From: JASEJA01 sp038872535
Lineage (GTDB): Archaea > Thermoproteota > Bathyarchaeia > Bathyarchaeales > Bathycorpusculaceae
Assembly: GCA_038872535.1 (NCBI GenBank)
Contig: JAVZJY010000018.1
Coordinates: 1-22,108 of the forward strand
Direction of reading: 5' to 3'
Length of the DNA: 22,108 bases
Below the pieces are notes generated by a model. It saw only the letters and a program-made list of their open reading frames with translations, was not told the DNA's origin and ran no database searches. Position 1 is the stretch's first letter. Every line of letters starts with the position of its first letter. The translations under genes were made by a program, and so were the position numbers. Below, piece after piece: positions 6,380 through 14,599 of this stretch.

Positions 6380-7828
6380 ATGAGTGTGGATTATGGAAAA
6401 ATAGCCTTAAACGAAGCTGAGAAAAAGGGTGCTTCCTACGCTGACATTAGGATAAGCGAAATTCTCAATGAAAGCTTAACCGTCAAAAATGGCGAGCCAG
6501 AAGCTGTTAGTTTTTCGCAAACTAAAGGGTTTGGTGTTCGTGTTATAGTGAATGGCGCATGGGGTTTTGCCGGTTCTGTTGATGTGAACAAAGAAGAAAT
6601 TTCCAAAACTGTTGATAGGGCAGTGAGCATTGCAAAGGCTAGCGCATTGCTGAAGAAGAAGGAGGCAGTTTTGATAAAAGAAAAAGCCCAGAAAGGCAAA
6701 TATTCCACAAGTTTCAAAAAAGACCCCTCCAAAATTCCATTAGAAGAAAAGCTAAGCGTGCTTGTTCAGGCTGGACAAATTCTCAAAAACTATTCACCAT
6801 TGATAAAGGCTTCCTATGCGTTTTATCATGGATTTAGGGAGAACAAGCTTTTCATGAGCAGCGAAGGGGCAGAAATAAATCAGCAGATAACATGGTGTGG
6901 TGGCGGCATATCCGCTATAGCCGTTAAAAATGGAGAAATGCAAAGTAGGTCTTACCCATCGCCTTTTAGGGGAGATTTTGCAACAAGCGGCTACGAGTTC
7001 TTTGAATCCCTAGCCCTTGTCGACCATGCAGAGAATGTTGGAAAAGAGCTTTTGATGCTTTTTGAAGCTGAGAAGTGTCCTTCGGGAGAGATGAATTTGA
7101 TTTTGCAAGGCGACCAGCTTGCGCTACAAATTCATGAAAGCTGTGGTCATCCTACAGAGCTGGATAGAGTTCTTGGAACAGAGGCTGACTATGCTGGAAC
7201 AAGCTTTTTGACACCTGAAAAAGTTGGCAAGTTTAGATACGGCTCAGAAAAGGTTAACATTGTTGCTGATGCCACAGTTCCGAAAGGGCTTGGAACCTTC
7301 GGTTTTGATGACGAAGGAGTGCCAGCAAAGAAAGTCTACTTGATTAAGGAAGGAATCTTTGTTGGATATCAAAGTTCCCGTGAAACTGCGGCTGAGTTAA
7401 ATCTTAAAGAAAGCAGCGGCGGGATGAGGGCAGATTCGCCTTTGGCTTTGCCAATAATACGAATGACAAACATTAATTTGCTTCCCGGCGACTGGAAGGC
7501 TGAAGAAATTGTTGAAGATACAAAGGATGGCATTCTTATAACCACCAACCGTTCTTGGAGCATAGACGATAAACGAGTAAACTTCCAGTTTGGCACAGAA
7601 ATCGGCTGGAGAATAAAAAATGGTAGCAGAGAAAAAATGATTAAGAATCCAACATATATGGGAGTTACTCCGCAATTTTGGGGTTCCTGCGACGCTGTAA
7701 GCAAGGATGACTGGAAAATGTGGGGTACGCCTAACTGCGGCAAGGGAGTGCCTGGACAAGTTATGTATGTTGGACATGGATGTGGAACAGCCCGCTTCCG
7801 CAAAGTGCGGGTTGGACTAATAAAGTAG
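6380..7828 (+). CDS. tldD: TldD metalloprotease subunit
   Basis: This 482-residue protein contains the zinc site of TldD, HESCGH at residues 252-257 (H252, E253, H257), an HExxxH motif, and the conserved GHGCGTARF segment near the C-terminus. TldD pairs with TldE/PmbA to form a hollow heterodimer that degrades or trims small unfolded peptides; in bacteria the pair matures microcin B17 and degrades CcdA. The substrate in archaea is unknown. The frame extends to a TTG at 6365, but the ATG at 6380 fits the promoter position and the family's usual start. The gene is followed after 15 bases by its partner, so co-expression in equal amounts is expected. Confidence 0.92.
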   Translation: MSVDYGKIALNEAEKKGASYADIRISEILNESLTVKNGEPEAVSFSQTKGFGVRVIVNGAWGFAGSVDVNKEEISKTVDRAVSIAKASALLKKKEAVLIKEKAQKGKYSTSFKKDPSKIPLEEKLSVLVQAGQILKNYSPLIKASYAFYHGFRENKLFMSSEGAEINQQITWCGGGISAIAVKNGEMQSRSYPSPFRGDFATSGYEFFESLALVDHAENVGKELLMLFEAEKCPSGEMNLILQGDQLALQIHESCGHPTELDRVLGTEADYAGTSFLTPEKVGKFRYGSEKVNIVADATVPKGLGTFGFDDEGVPAKKVYLIKEGIFVGYQSSRETAAELNLKESSGGMRADSPLALPIIRMTNINLLPGDWKAEEIVEDTKDGILITTNRSWSIDDKRVNFQFGTEIGWRIKNGSREKMIKNPTYMGVTPQFWGSCDAVSKDDWKMWGTPNCGKGVPGQVMYVGHGCGTARFRKVRVGLIK

Positions 7829-7843
7829 AGGGGTGAAAAGGTT

Positions 7844-9217
7844 ATGGTTACAGAAAGATTGAGGGAAATAGCTGAAAAAACCGTTAAGTATGCTGTTAAA
7901 CAGAAGGCGGACCAAGCGCAAGCCTCAGCCTTTATGATGGATAATTCTTTAACGAGATTTGCCAACTCTCAAGTGCATCAGAATGTGGCGAGAAAATCAG
8001 GCGGAGTCAATATCAAGGTTGTTTTAGACAAGAGAATCAGTACAATTCAAGTTAACACTTTGGAAGAAAAGGAAATTGAGAAGGCTGTTGAGCAAGCGGT
8101 TAAAATTGCTAAGGCTTCTCCGCCAAATAAGGAGTTCAAAAGCCTTCCAGAACCAGAAAAGTGGACGCCAATAAAAGGAGCCTTTGATAAGGAAACTGCA
8201 AACTGTGAACCCAAATATAGGGCTGAAAAGGTTAAGGAAGCCATTGAAACAGCCCACTCAAAATCCCACCTTGTGAGGGCTGTGGCTGGATACTTTAACA
8301 CGGGCTCCTTGGCCTACGCTGTGGCTAATTCGCTTGGAGTATCAGCCTGGGCTGACATGTCCATAACCTACATGAAAACCACTGTTATTTCGCAGTCTGG
8401 AACTTCTGAGGGCTTTGGAACGGCTGAAAAATACTCGCGGCAGGTGAGGGATATTAAGCCATCATTGTTGGCTGAGGATGCCGCGGAAAAATCTGTGAAA
8501 AGCCTAAACCCAGTTAAGCTTGAGCCTGGAGAATATGAAGTTGTTTTGTCGCCTCTGGCTGTTTCTGCGCTTATGGCGTATTTAGGCTATATTGGTTTTT
8601 CAGCTACGCCATACCAAGATGGGCAATCTTTTGTTAAATACTGCTTAAACCAGCAGGTCTTCGATGGTAAACTCACTGTTAGGGATGATGCGAGAAATAA
8701 GAAAACGCTTTATGCGTTGCCAATCGATGGCGAAGGGGTTCCAAAAAAGGCTTTAGATTTGATAAACAAAGGTGTGGTTTCAGAAAATAGCATTTGCCAT
8801 AACTCTTTTACTGCTGGGAAAGAAAATAAGAAGAGCACTGGGCATGCTTTGCCTCCGATAGGTGCATATTATGGTGAAATGCCAATGCCCTTCAATGTGA
8901 TAGTGGAGGCTGGAGATTCAACTTTAGATGAAGCCATTTCTGAAACAAAGCGTGGCATATTCGTAACAACATTCCATTACGTTAATCCAGTGGAGCCAAC
9001 CAAAGCCATTTTGACTGGACTTACGAGGGATGGGACTTTCCTTATAGAAAAGGGTGAAATTTCAAAGCCAATTGTTAACATGCGTTTCACTGACAGTATG
9101 CTTTCTGCTTTTAAGGATATACCGATGATTGGCAAAGAGTTGGAGATGGTTGAAGAGACGACTGTTCCTATGATGAAATTGAAGAAACTGCGTTTTGTTG
9201 GAATATCCGCCTACTAA
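7844..9217 (+). CDS. pmbA: TldE/PmbA subunit of the TldD-TldE protease
   Basis: This 457-residue protein shares the TldD fold. The N-terminal repeat region is homologous (a KQKADQAQAS start like the KKGASYADIR of TldD), and the AISETKRGIFVTTFHYV stretch near residues 365-382 parallels IVEDTKDGILITTNRSW in TldD. It lacks the HExxxH zinc motif, as expected for the non-catalytic half that completes the substrate chamber. An AGGGGTGA ribosome-binding site lies just before the ATG, 15 bases after the tldD stop. It is followed by a T-rich tract and the convergent nrdG gene. Confidence 0.9.
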   Translation: MVTERLREIAEKTVKYAVKQKADQAQASAFMMDNSLTRFANSQVHQNVARKSGGVNIKVVLDKRISTIQVNTLEEKEIEKAVEQAVKIAKASPPNKEFKSLPEPEKWTPIKGAFDKETANCEPKYRAEKVKEAIETAHSKSHLVRAVAGYFNTGSLAYAVANSLGVSAWADMSITYMKTTVISQSGTSEGFGTAEKYSRQVRDIKPSLLAEDAAEKSVKSLNPVKLEPGEYEVVLSPLAVSALMAYLGYIGFSATPYQDGQSFVKYCLNQQVFDGKLTVRDDARNKKTLYALPIDGEGVPKKALDLINKGVVSENSICHNSFTAGKENKKSTGHALPPIGAYYGEMPMPFNVIVEAGDSTLDEAISETKRGIFVTTFHYVNPVEPTKAILTGLTRDGTFLIEKGEISKPIVNMRFTDSMLSAFKDIPMIGKELEMVEETTVPMMKLKKLRFVGISAY

Positions 9218-9220
9218 AAC

Positions 9221-9239
9221 TCCCTTTATTTTTCTTTTA
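9221..9239 (+). terminator. T-rich terminator after tldE
   Basis: CCCTTTATTTTTCTTTT follows the tldE stop within a few bases and lies in the 19-base gap to the convergent nrdG stop. A U-rich tract right after an operon is the usual archaeal termination signal; no hairpin is needed or seen. Confidence 0.45.
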
Positions 9240-9914
9240 AATCCTTAGTATAATTTTATCCACAAACTTCTTCATGGTTTCAGCAAAACTTGCGATTTTT
9301 TCCGGCGAATATGGTTCAACAACGTTAAAAGTCTTGTCTAGAGTGTCTCCTGGTATAAATTGCTGGAAGGCAAAAGTTTTCGCGCCTTTTATGAGTTCGC
9401 CTATTTTTTGAATGTCTTCCGCATCAACTAAGCCTGGAACAACCGTTGTTCTAAATTCATATTCATTTTTGCCGTTTTTCAAAATTTCAATGGAGCGCAA
9501 AAAATCCTTCGTGTCTTTTGCTCCCAGTTTTGGGTATTTCTCCAAGGAGGTTTTCACGTCTAAGGCAACATAATCCACGTATGGTAAGCTTTCTTCGAGG
9601 ACGCTTGAGTTAAGCCCATTAGTGTCAAGCTTGACTGCGAATCCCTTTTCCTTAAGTTTTTTCAGAAATTTTGGGATTTCCTTGTGGTTTGTTGGTTCTC
9701 CGCCTGTTATAACTACTGCGTCTACATATTTTCTGCGAGATTCGAGAATTTTAAGCGCTGTTTCTTCGTTTAGGAATGGTGGTTTTGGGTTTAGAACTAT
9801 TCGCCAATTGTAACAGTATGGACAGCGTAAGTTGCAGCCTGGCGTGAAGAGAATTGAGGCTATTTTTTTGGGATAGTCTATTAGGCTTGTTTTTTGGATG
9901 CCGCTGAACTTCAT
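9237..9914 (-). CDS. nrdG: Anaerobic ribonucleotide reductase activating enzyme (radical SAM, NrdG2 type)
   Basis: This 225-residue radical-SAM enzyme carries the CxxxCxxC cluster motif at C27, C31 and C34 (PGCNLRCPYCYNW) and the SAM-binding ITGGEPT at 69-75. The opening FSGIQKTSLIDYPKKIAS is typical of the NrdG2 branch. It uses a [4Fe-4S] cluster and S-adenosylmethionine to abstract hydrogen from the active-site glycine of NrdD. It lies seven bases downstream of nrdD on the same strand and is the last gene of the nrdR-nrdD-nrdG operon. It is somewhat longer than classical E. coli NrdG, as expected for this branch. Confidence 0.9.
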   Translation of the reverse strand: MKFSGIQKTSLIDYPKKIASILFTPGCNLRCPYCYNWRIVLNPKPPFLNEETALKILESRRKYVDAVVITGGEPTNHKEIPKFLKKLKEKGFAVKLDTNGLNSSVLEESLPYVDYVALDVKTSLEKYPKLGAKDTKDFLRSIEILKNGKNEYEFRTTVVPGLVDAEDIQKIGELIKGAKTFAFQQFIPGDTLDKTFNVVEPYSPEKIASFAETMKKFVDKIILRI

Positions 9915-9921
9915 AGGGTTT

Positions 9922-12048
9922 TCACTTGGCTGGAATCACGGCTGTTGGCACAATAACAGATTTGTCAAATGTCCTGCGTATGGCGAATTCTGCCTGTTTT
10001 CCGTCATTCCACTGGTCTACTGGTCTTAGGTAGCCCACAACCCGCGAGTAGACTTCGCAGTTTGCTCCGCAAGTTGGGCATTGTTTGTGTTCTCCGTTTA
10101 TGTAGCCGTGGGTTGGGCATACGCTGAAGGTTGGCGTTAAAGTGAAGTATGGTAGGGTTGTGTTCCAAGCAACTTTGCGGATGAGTTCCGCCGCTGTTTC
10201 CCACGAATAAAGTCTTTCACCGAGGTAAATGTGGAAAACTGTTCCGCCAGTGTAAAGCGTTTGCAGCTTTTCTTGATGTTCTAGGGCTTCGAAGAGGTCT
10301 CCTTCATAATCCACTGGCAACTGCGAAGAATTCGTGTAGAAGGGTTCAGCTCCATGGGCTAAGTGCTTTTCGTTAGCCACAATTATGTCTGGATACTTCT
10401 TCTTGTCTATGCGTGCCAGCCTATAAGATGTGCCTTCTGCTGGCGTTGCCTCTAAGTTGTATATGTTTCCAGTTTCCTCTTGGAAGTCTGCAAGTTTTTC
10501 CCGCATGAAATTGAGCGCTTTTCTTGCAAATTCTAAGCCTTCTGGAGTGGCTATTGTATAACCGAAAAGGTTCATTATTGCCTCATTCATTCCAATTAAG
10601 CCTATGGTTGAGAAGTGGTTCTTCCAGTATTTTCCAAAACTTTCTTTAACATTGTGAAGGTAACGTCTAGAGTAGGGGTAAAGCCCATTCTCTGTTAAGC
10701 TTTCTAGGGCTTTTCTTTTTATTTCTAGGCTGTTTTTGGCAATTTCCATGAGCGTTCCTAAGCGTTCAAAAAATTCGTCTTCATCCTTTGCTAAATATCC
10801 AATTCTTGGAAGATTAATGGTTACAACTCCTATTGAGCCTGTAAGCGGATTTGCCCCAAACAAGCCTCCTCCACGTTTTCGCAGCTCTCTGTTGTCTATT
10901 CTTAGGCGGCAGCACATACTTCTGACATCTTCGGGTTTCATGTCGCTGTTTACAAAATTTGAGAAGTAGGGCACGCCATATTTTGCTGTTACTTCGAAAA
11001 TTTTCTGAGTTATTGGTAAGTCCCAATCAAAATCTTTTGTTATGTTGTATGTTGGTATTGGAAAAGTGAAAACTCTTCCCTTAGCGTCTCCTTGGCTCAT
11101 TATGTCTGCGTAAGCTTGGTTAAACATTTCCATCTCTTTTTCCATGCCGCCATAATTTTCATTCATAACCTCTCCGCCAATAATTACTGGCTCATCTCGC
11201 ATGAATTCTGGAACAGTCAAGTCCAAAGTAATATTCGTGAATGGGGTTTGAAATCCGACGCGGGTTGGCACGTTCATGTTGAATAGGAATTCTTGAAGCG
11301 CCTGTTCTACTTCTTTCTTGTTTAACCCATCATAGTGTATGAAGGGCGCAAGGTAAACGTCGAAGTTGCTGAAGGCTTGTGCGCCTGCTGCTTCGCCTTG
11401 CAGCGTATAGAAGAAGTTGACAACTTGTCCAAGGGCTGTTCTGAAATGCTTTGCTGGTTTGCTTTCGATTTTTCCCGGGACTCCGCCAAATCCTGAAAGC
11501 AACAAATCTTTAATGTCCCAGCCTACACAGTATGGTCCTAAAACGCCAAGGTTGTGAATGTGAATATCGCCAGAAAAATGGGCGTCTGCAATTTCTGGCG
11601 GATAAATTCTTGTTATCCAGTATTTTGCTATGACTGTTGATGATAGGTAATTGTTCAAACCTTGCAGTGAATAACTCATGTTCGAGTTTTCGCGGACTCG
11701 CCAGTCCTCTATGTCTAAGTATTGGTCTACAAGGTCTGCTGAGCTTAGTAGAGCGGCTAATTCTCGTAAGTCTTGGTGTTGCTTTCTGTAGAGGATATAA
11801 GCTTTAGCTGTTCTTGCATGTCCATTCTCAATAAGCGTTTTTTCAACTAAATCCTGAATTTCTTCAACTGTTGGAACTCCGTCCTCTCCGAAACGCTTCT
11901 TTAGTTCAGCCACAACTTGGTCGCTTAGTTTCTTAGCTTGTTCACGGTCTTTTCCGCCAACAGCCTTTGCGGCTTTCCATATGGCGTTGGTTATGCGTTC
12001 TTGATCGAAAGGCTCTAATCTACCGTCTCTTTTTCTGACAAATTTCAT
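9922..12048 (-). CDS. nrdD: Anaerobic (class III) ribonucleoside-triphosphate reductase
   Basis: This 708-residue glycyl-radical enzyme reduces NTPs to dNTPs without oxygen. Residues 1-95 are an ATP-cone, the allosteric dATP/ATP site. The catalytic barrel contains C174 in GPYCVGWD, the likely thiyl-radical residue, and the C379-C380 pair in RSMCCRLRID. The C-terminus has a zinc-binding cluster (C644, C657, C660, with H647 or C664) and the radical glycine G672 in RVVGYLRP. The RPVDQWNDGK continuation resembles thermophilic bacterial and archaeal enzymes that take electrons from a thioredoxin/glutaredoxin-like donor rather than formate. The start ATG overlaps the nrdR stop as ATGA (12048-12045), with GAGGTGA upstream inside nrdR, indicating translational coupling. 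Confidence 0.95.
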   Translation of the reverse strand: MKFVRKRDGRLEPFDQERITNAIWKAAKAVGGKDREQAKKLSDQVVAELKKRFGEDGVPTVEEIQDLVEKTLIENGHARTAKAYILYRKQHQDLRELAALLSSADLVDQYLDIEDWRVRENSNMSYSLQGLNNYLSSTVIAKYWITRIYPPEIADAHFSGDIHIHNLGVLGPYCVGWDIKDLLLSGFGGVPGKIESKPAKHFRTALGQVVNFFYTLQGEAAGAQAFSNFDVYLAPFIHYDGLNKKEVEQALQEFLFNMNVPTRVGFQTPFTNITLDLTVPEFMRDEPVIIGGEVMNENYGGMEKEMEMFNQAYADIMSQGDAKGRVFTFPIPTYNITKDFDWDLPITQKIFEVTAKYGVPYFSNFVNSDMKPEDVRSMCCRLRIDNRELRKRGGGLFGANPLTGSIGVVTINLPRIGYLAKDEDEFFERLGTLMEIAKNSLEIKRKALESLTENGLYPYSRRYLHNVKESFGKYWKNHFSTIGLIGMNEAIMNLFGYTIATPEGLEFARKALNFMREKLADFQEETGNIYNLEATPAEGTSYRLARIDKKKYPDIIVANEKHLAHGAEPFYTNSSQLPVDYEGDLFEALEHQEKLQTLYTGGTVFHIYLGERLYSWETAAELIRKVAWNTTLPYFTLTPTFSVCPTHGYINGEHKQCPTCGANCEVYSRVVGYLRPVDQWNDGKQAEFAIRRTFDKSVIVPTAVIPAK

Positions 12049-12491
12049 TTTTTCACCTCTAAAAGCACTTTACGGAAATCTTCAGGTTCTTCAAATCGCC
12101 TATAAACAGAAGCAAAGCGAATGTATGCGATACGGTCAAGATTTTTTAAGTATTTCATAACTAAATCTCCAATCTCTCTTGAAGAAACCTCGGTTTTGCC
12201 CATCATCATCAAATCCTGCCTCACACGTTCTGCTAAATTTTGAATTTGCTCCATTGTTACTGGTCTTTTTTCGCAAGCTTTTTGGAGACCTCTTACAATC
12301 TTGTTTAGGTCGAAACGTTCAAGTCCGCCATCTTTCTTCTTGACCATAAGCTCAACAGCTTCCACATACTCATAAGTTGTGAAACGCTTTCCACAGTCAA
12401 CGCATTCTTTACGCCTTCTTACGGCGTTGTCTGGCGAATCCCTTGTTTCAAGAGTCTTAATGTTTTCAGACCCGCAATATGGACATTTCAT
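12045..12491 (-). CDS. nrdR: Transcriptional repressor NrdR
   Basis: This 148-residue protein is full length for NrdR. A zinc ribbon (C3-x2-C6 and C30-x2-C33, with CVDCGKRFTTYE) binds DNA, and an ATP-cone (about 46-135) senses dATP and ATP. NrdR represses ribonucleotide reductase genes when dATP is high. It is near universal in bacteria and sparse in archaea, so its presence as first gene of an archaeal class III operon suggests horizontal acquisition or a lineage-specific retention. The nrdR stop overlaps the nrdD start. Two NrdR-box-like sites lie just upstream, so autoregulation of the whole operon is expected. Confidence 0.93.
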   Translation of the reverse strand: MKCPYCGSENIKTLETRDSPDNAVRRRKECVDCGKRFTTYEYVEAVELMVKKKDGGLERFDLNKIVRGLQKACEKRPVTMEQIQNLAERVRQDLMMMGKTEVSSREIGDLVMKYLKNLDRIAYIRFASVYRRFEEPEDFRKVLLEVKK

Positions 12492-12732
12492 GGCATCACA
12501 TTCGCTTGCTTCACAATTTTAGTGTTTTTATAACTAAAGTAGACACTAAATGTAGAGTTTGCTTATTTAAACGCTTTCCACAACAATGTTGCAATACTCG
12601 ACTAAACCCTTTAGGAAAACATGCTTTTATTAAACATAATTGCAGAAAACGGAAAATGGCAAAACAAGGCTTTTTGGAGGAAAAAGTCTCATTTTTTGGC
12701 TACAGATAACATGTTTAAAATTTTCTATAAAA
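12492..12732. other. Longest intergenic stretch (241 bases)
   Basis: It holds the nrdR promoter and NrdR-like boxes at its left end. The rest, 12560-12732, is AT-rich with no convincing gene: a plus-strand 76-codon ORF across it starts inside nrdR, has no ribosome site and no recognisable domain. T-rich tracts on the minus strand after the MFS stop (around 12660-12732) probably end that operon. Confidence 0.5.
12510..12558 (-). promoter_or_regulatory. nrdRDG promoter: TATA box between two NrdR-box-like sites
   Basis: Read on the minus strand, ACTCTACATTTAGTGT (12558-12543) agrees with the bacterial NrdR-box consensus acaCwAtATaTwGtgt at 13 of 16 positions by my count. A second site, ACACTAAAATTGTGA (12525-12511), fits both half-sites but is one base short in the centre. 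Their centres are about 32 bases apart, three helical turns, the spacing of bacterial NrdR pairs. Between them lies the minus-strand TATA box GTTATAAAA (12534-12526), about 38 bases before the nrdR ATG. Repression by excluding TBP is the obvious model. Confidence 0.65.
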
Positions 12733-13938
12733 CTAAAGCTCTTTTCTCATGCCGATTCTTGACAAAACGAAAACTGCACAAGAAAACATTAACACTATAG
12801 TGAGGGATGGAAAGACGCCGGTATATTGCAAGTTTGTTGCAAATATTAACCCGCTAATTATTGGTCCAATTGTCTGCCCAACATCCATTATCATGTCAAG
12901 AAAACCCATGGCTGTTCCAACAAACTCTTTAGGTACAAGTTCGCTGATTAATGCTGGCGTTGCTGCCGTTACTGTTGCGAAGCCAATTCCATAAGTAACT
13001 GAAAGCAGAAGGAGAATAGCGAATTCGTGGAAAAATGGAATAATAAAGAGTGGAAATCCGCTGATTATGCAGCCAACCACTATTGGAATTCGCCTTCCAA
13101 TTTTATCTGACATTCTGCCCATGTATGGTTTGGCAAAAATTGGAACTGCTATAAGGCTTGCAGTGATTACAGCGGTCAACAGCCAATCAAAACCTATGAA
13201 CTCCTTCAAATAGCCAGAGAGGTAAAATTCGAAAGCGCCGTAAACATAGTATTGGCAAGCTTGAACTAGGCATACTGTTAAAACCGCACGGTTTCTGATT
13301 GTTGTTCTCCAACCCTGAAACATTTTTGGGATTATGCCTTCCCTTTTTCCATGTTGCGCACTGGTGGACTCTCCGCTTTTAAAAAGGAATGGCAAGGCGG
13401 TGATTAGGGCTGTTAAGCCAAAAACGCCAACAGCCAAGTAAAGCATGTGAAAGTTGCTGTTTGTCACGGTGAGTATTGTTGCTCCCAAAATAGGCGCTAT
13501 TCCCCTTCCAACATATGTTGAAGAAGAGAAAAGCGAAATTCTCTCTCCACGTTTTGTTGGAAAGGCTTCGGCTATGGAGGCTTCAGCCACTGGGACAAAG
13601 ATTGCTGTGGCAAATCCGTGGTAGAAGCGAACTAGTATTAGTTGCCACCATTCAACAATTAAAATGTATAGGAATGGCGCTGAAGCGAAAACAAAACCCG
13701 CCATAAACAAGAACTTTTTCCTTCCAAAAATGTCTGAAAGGGATGCAGCAGGCAAACTAATCAATATCCCGGGAATAGTTGATGCTGCACCTACAACGCC
13801 GCTCCATTCTGCCGGGGTTCCTAGGTTTGAGGCGAAGGGTTTTAAAACGGGGTTCTTCGACATTGTGGAGCTTAAGATTGCAAGCGCACCCATTATGCAA
13901 ATTGTCCAGAAAACGCTATTTTTCATATGGGAATCCAT
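12733..13938 (-). CDS. Major facilitator superfamily transporter, drug/oxyanion exporter-like
   Basis: This 401-residue protein has about 12 hydrophobic segments in two halves. Each half has the MFS loop motif A: SLSDIFGRKKF near residue 67 and GRMSDKIGRRIPI near residue 270. The arrangement is that of a 12-TM proton antiporter (DHA1/TCR-like); the substrate is not visible. The gene starts 12 bases after the ChrB-domain gene, so both share one transcript and the transporter probably serves the same stress. A start at the second ATG (codon 5) is equally possible. Confidence 0.85.
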   Translation of the reverse strand: MDSHMKNSVFWTICIMGALAILSSTMSKNPVLKPFASNLGTPAEWSGVVGAASTIPGILISLPAASLSDIFGRKKFLFMAGFVFASAPFLYILIVEWWQLILVRFYHGFATAIFVPVAEASIAEAFPTKRGERISLFSSSTYVGRGIAPILGATILTVTNSNFHMLYLAVGVFGLTALITALPFLFKSGESTSAQHGKREGIIPKMFQGWRTTIRNRAVLTVCLVQACQYYVYGAFEFYLSGYLKEFIGFDWLLTAVITASLIAVPIFAKPYMGRMSDKIGRRIPIVVGCIISGFPLFIIPFFHEFAILLLLSVTYGIGFATVTAATPALISELVPKEFVGTAMGFLDMIMDVGQTIGPIISGLIFATNLQYTGVFPSLTIVLMFSCAVFVLSRIGMRKEL

Positions 13939-13950
13939 TAGGCAGGCCGG

Positions 13951-14466
13951 CTAAATTCTTGTTTCTTCACGCATTTTCCTTCTTAGAAATTCATTTTGTT
14001 GTCTTTGATTCATTTTCGCCAACTCATCCCTGTACTTTTCACGGAGCAGCTTAAACTTACAATAGCTGTAAAGAGCATCATAAACATACTCAGCCTTCTT
14101 AACAGCTTCAAAATCATTCCTCACGTTGAACCTTGCACCAGTCATTATTGCGCTTAACCCAAAACCCTCAACAGCCCCTTGCACATCATGCGTGTCCGCA
14201 GCATGGACAATTCTGGCAAGTTCATGAAGCACTGGATCACTAATATTGTATTCCTCTATTATGGTTTCGAAACTGCACTTTCCATTTCTGTGTCCAAGCT
14301 TAACCCCAGGAGCATCGAAGGGTATTGCCCCATCCTTCTCCACAACTTCTGCAATTTTCTCGGTTGGCACAAAAATGAATTCGGCTTCTGGATCAATGAA
14401 TTTTTTAATAAGCCATGGACATGCTGTTCTGTCAACGTGAACAAATTCACGGGTTACCCACTTCAT
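13951..14466 (-). CDS. ChrB C-terminal-domain protein (chromate-resistance-associated)
   Basis: This 171-residue protein matches the stand-alone C-terminal domain of chromate-resistance regulator ChrB. The signature HVDRTACPWLIKKFIDPEAE spans residues 10-29, and LGHRNGKCSFE at 57-67 holds conserved H59, C64 and E67. H88 and H93 lie in HAADTHD, giving a His/Cys/Glu set suited to metal or thiol chemistry. In bacteria this domain is part of ChrB, next to the ChrA chromate pump. Here there is no ChrA and no N-terminal ChrB DNA-binding part; the partner is an MFS exporter. Involvement in metal or oxyanion resistance is inferred from family only. AAGGG precedes the ATG. Confidence 0.8.
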   Translation of the reverse strand: MKWVTREFVHVDRTACPWLIKKFIDPEAEFIFVPTEKIAEVVEKDGAIPFDAPGVKLGHRNGKCSFETIIEEYNISDPVLHELARIVHAADTHDVQGAVEGFGLSAIMTGARFNVRNDFEAVKKAEYVYDALYSYCKFKLLREKYRDELAKMNQRQQNEFLRRKMREETRI

Positions 14467-14498
14467 AACAGTGCACCCTTATCTGAAATGAGCATAGC

Positions 14499-14518
14499 TA
14501 AGGTTAAAGTTTACCTTA
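14499..14518 (-). promoter_or_regulatory. 20-bp near-palindrome on the chrB-like/MFS promoter
   Basis: TAAGGT (14499-14504) and ACCTTA (14513-14518) are exact reverse complements, and two of the four pairs inside the 8-base centre also match, giving eight of ten symmetric pairs. On the minus strand the centre reads AAACTTTAAC, a TATA-like element about 42 bases before the start at 14466, so a bound repressor would cover the TATA box. No regulator gene is adjacent, so a regulator would act from elsewhere. Confidence 0.45.
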
Positions 14519-14555
14519 ATGCATTAGCCTTTTAAGTTCAAATGTCATTTACACT

Positions 14556-14566
14556 AAAAATTTATT
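14556..14566 (+). promoter_or_regulatory. TATA box of the GNAT gene
   Basis: AAAAATTTATT is centred about 39 bases before the ATG at 14600, predicting a short leader of about 10-14 bases. It lies on the opposite side of the 133-base divergent region from the chrB-like promoter. Confidence 0.4.
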
Positions 14567-14599
14567 ACAACTCTTACATTTTCATTAAATACGAGCAGC

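Noticed and set aside
7369..7965. 198-codon minus-strand ORF opposite tldD/tldE
   Set aside because: It lies wholly antisense to two well-identified genes and shows no recognisable motif.
12670..12686. CTTTTT/AAAAAG hairpin as a terminator
   Set aside because: The stem is almost all A-T and would be expected by chance in this AT-rich stretch.
12479..12709. Plus-strand ORF across the nrdR promoter
   Set aside because: It begins inside nrdR on the other strand, has no ribosome site or domain, is rich in Cys, His and Arg as random ORFs often are, and covers the clear NrdR-like boxes.
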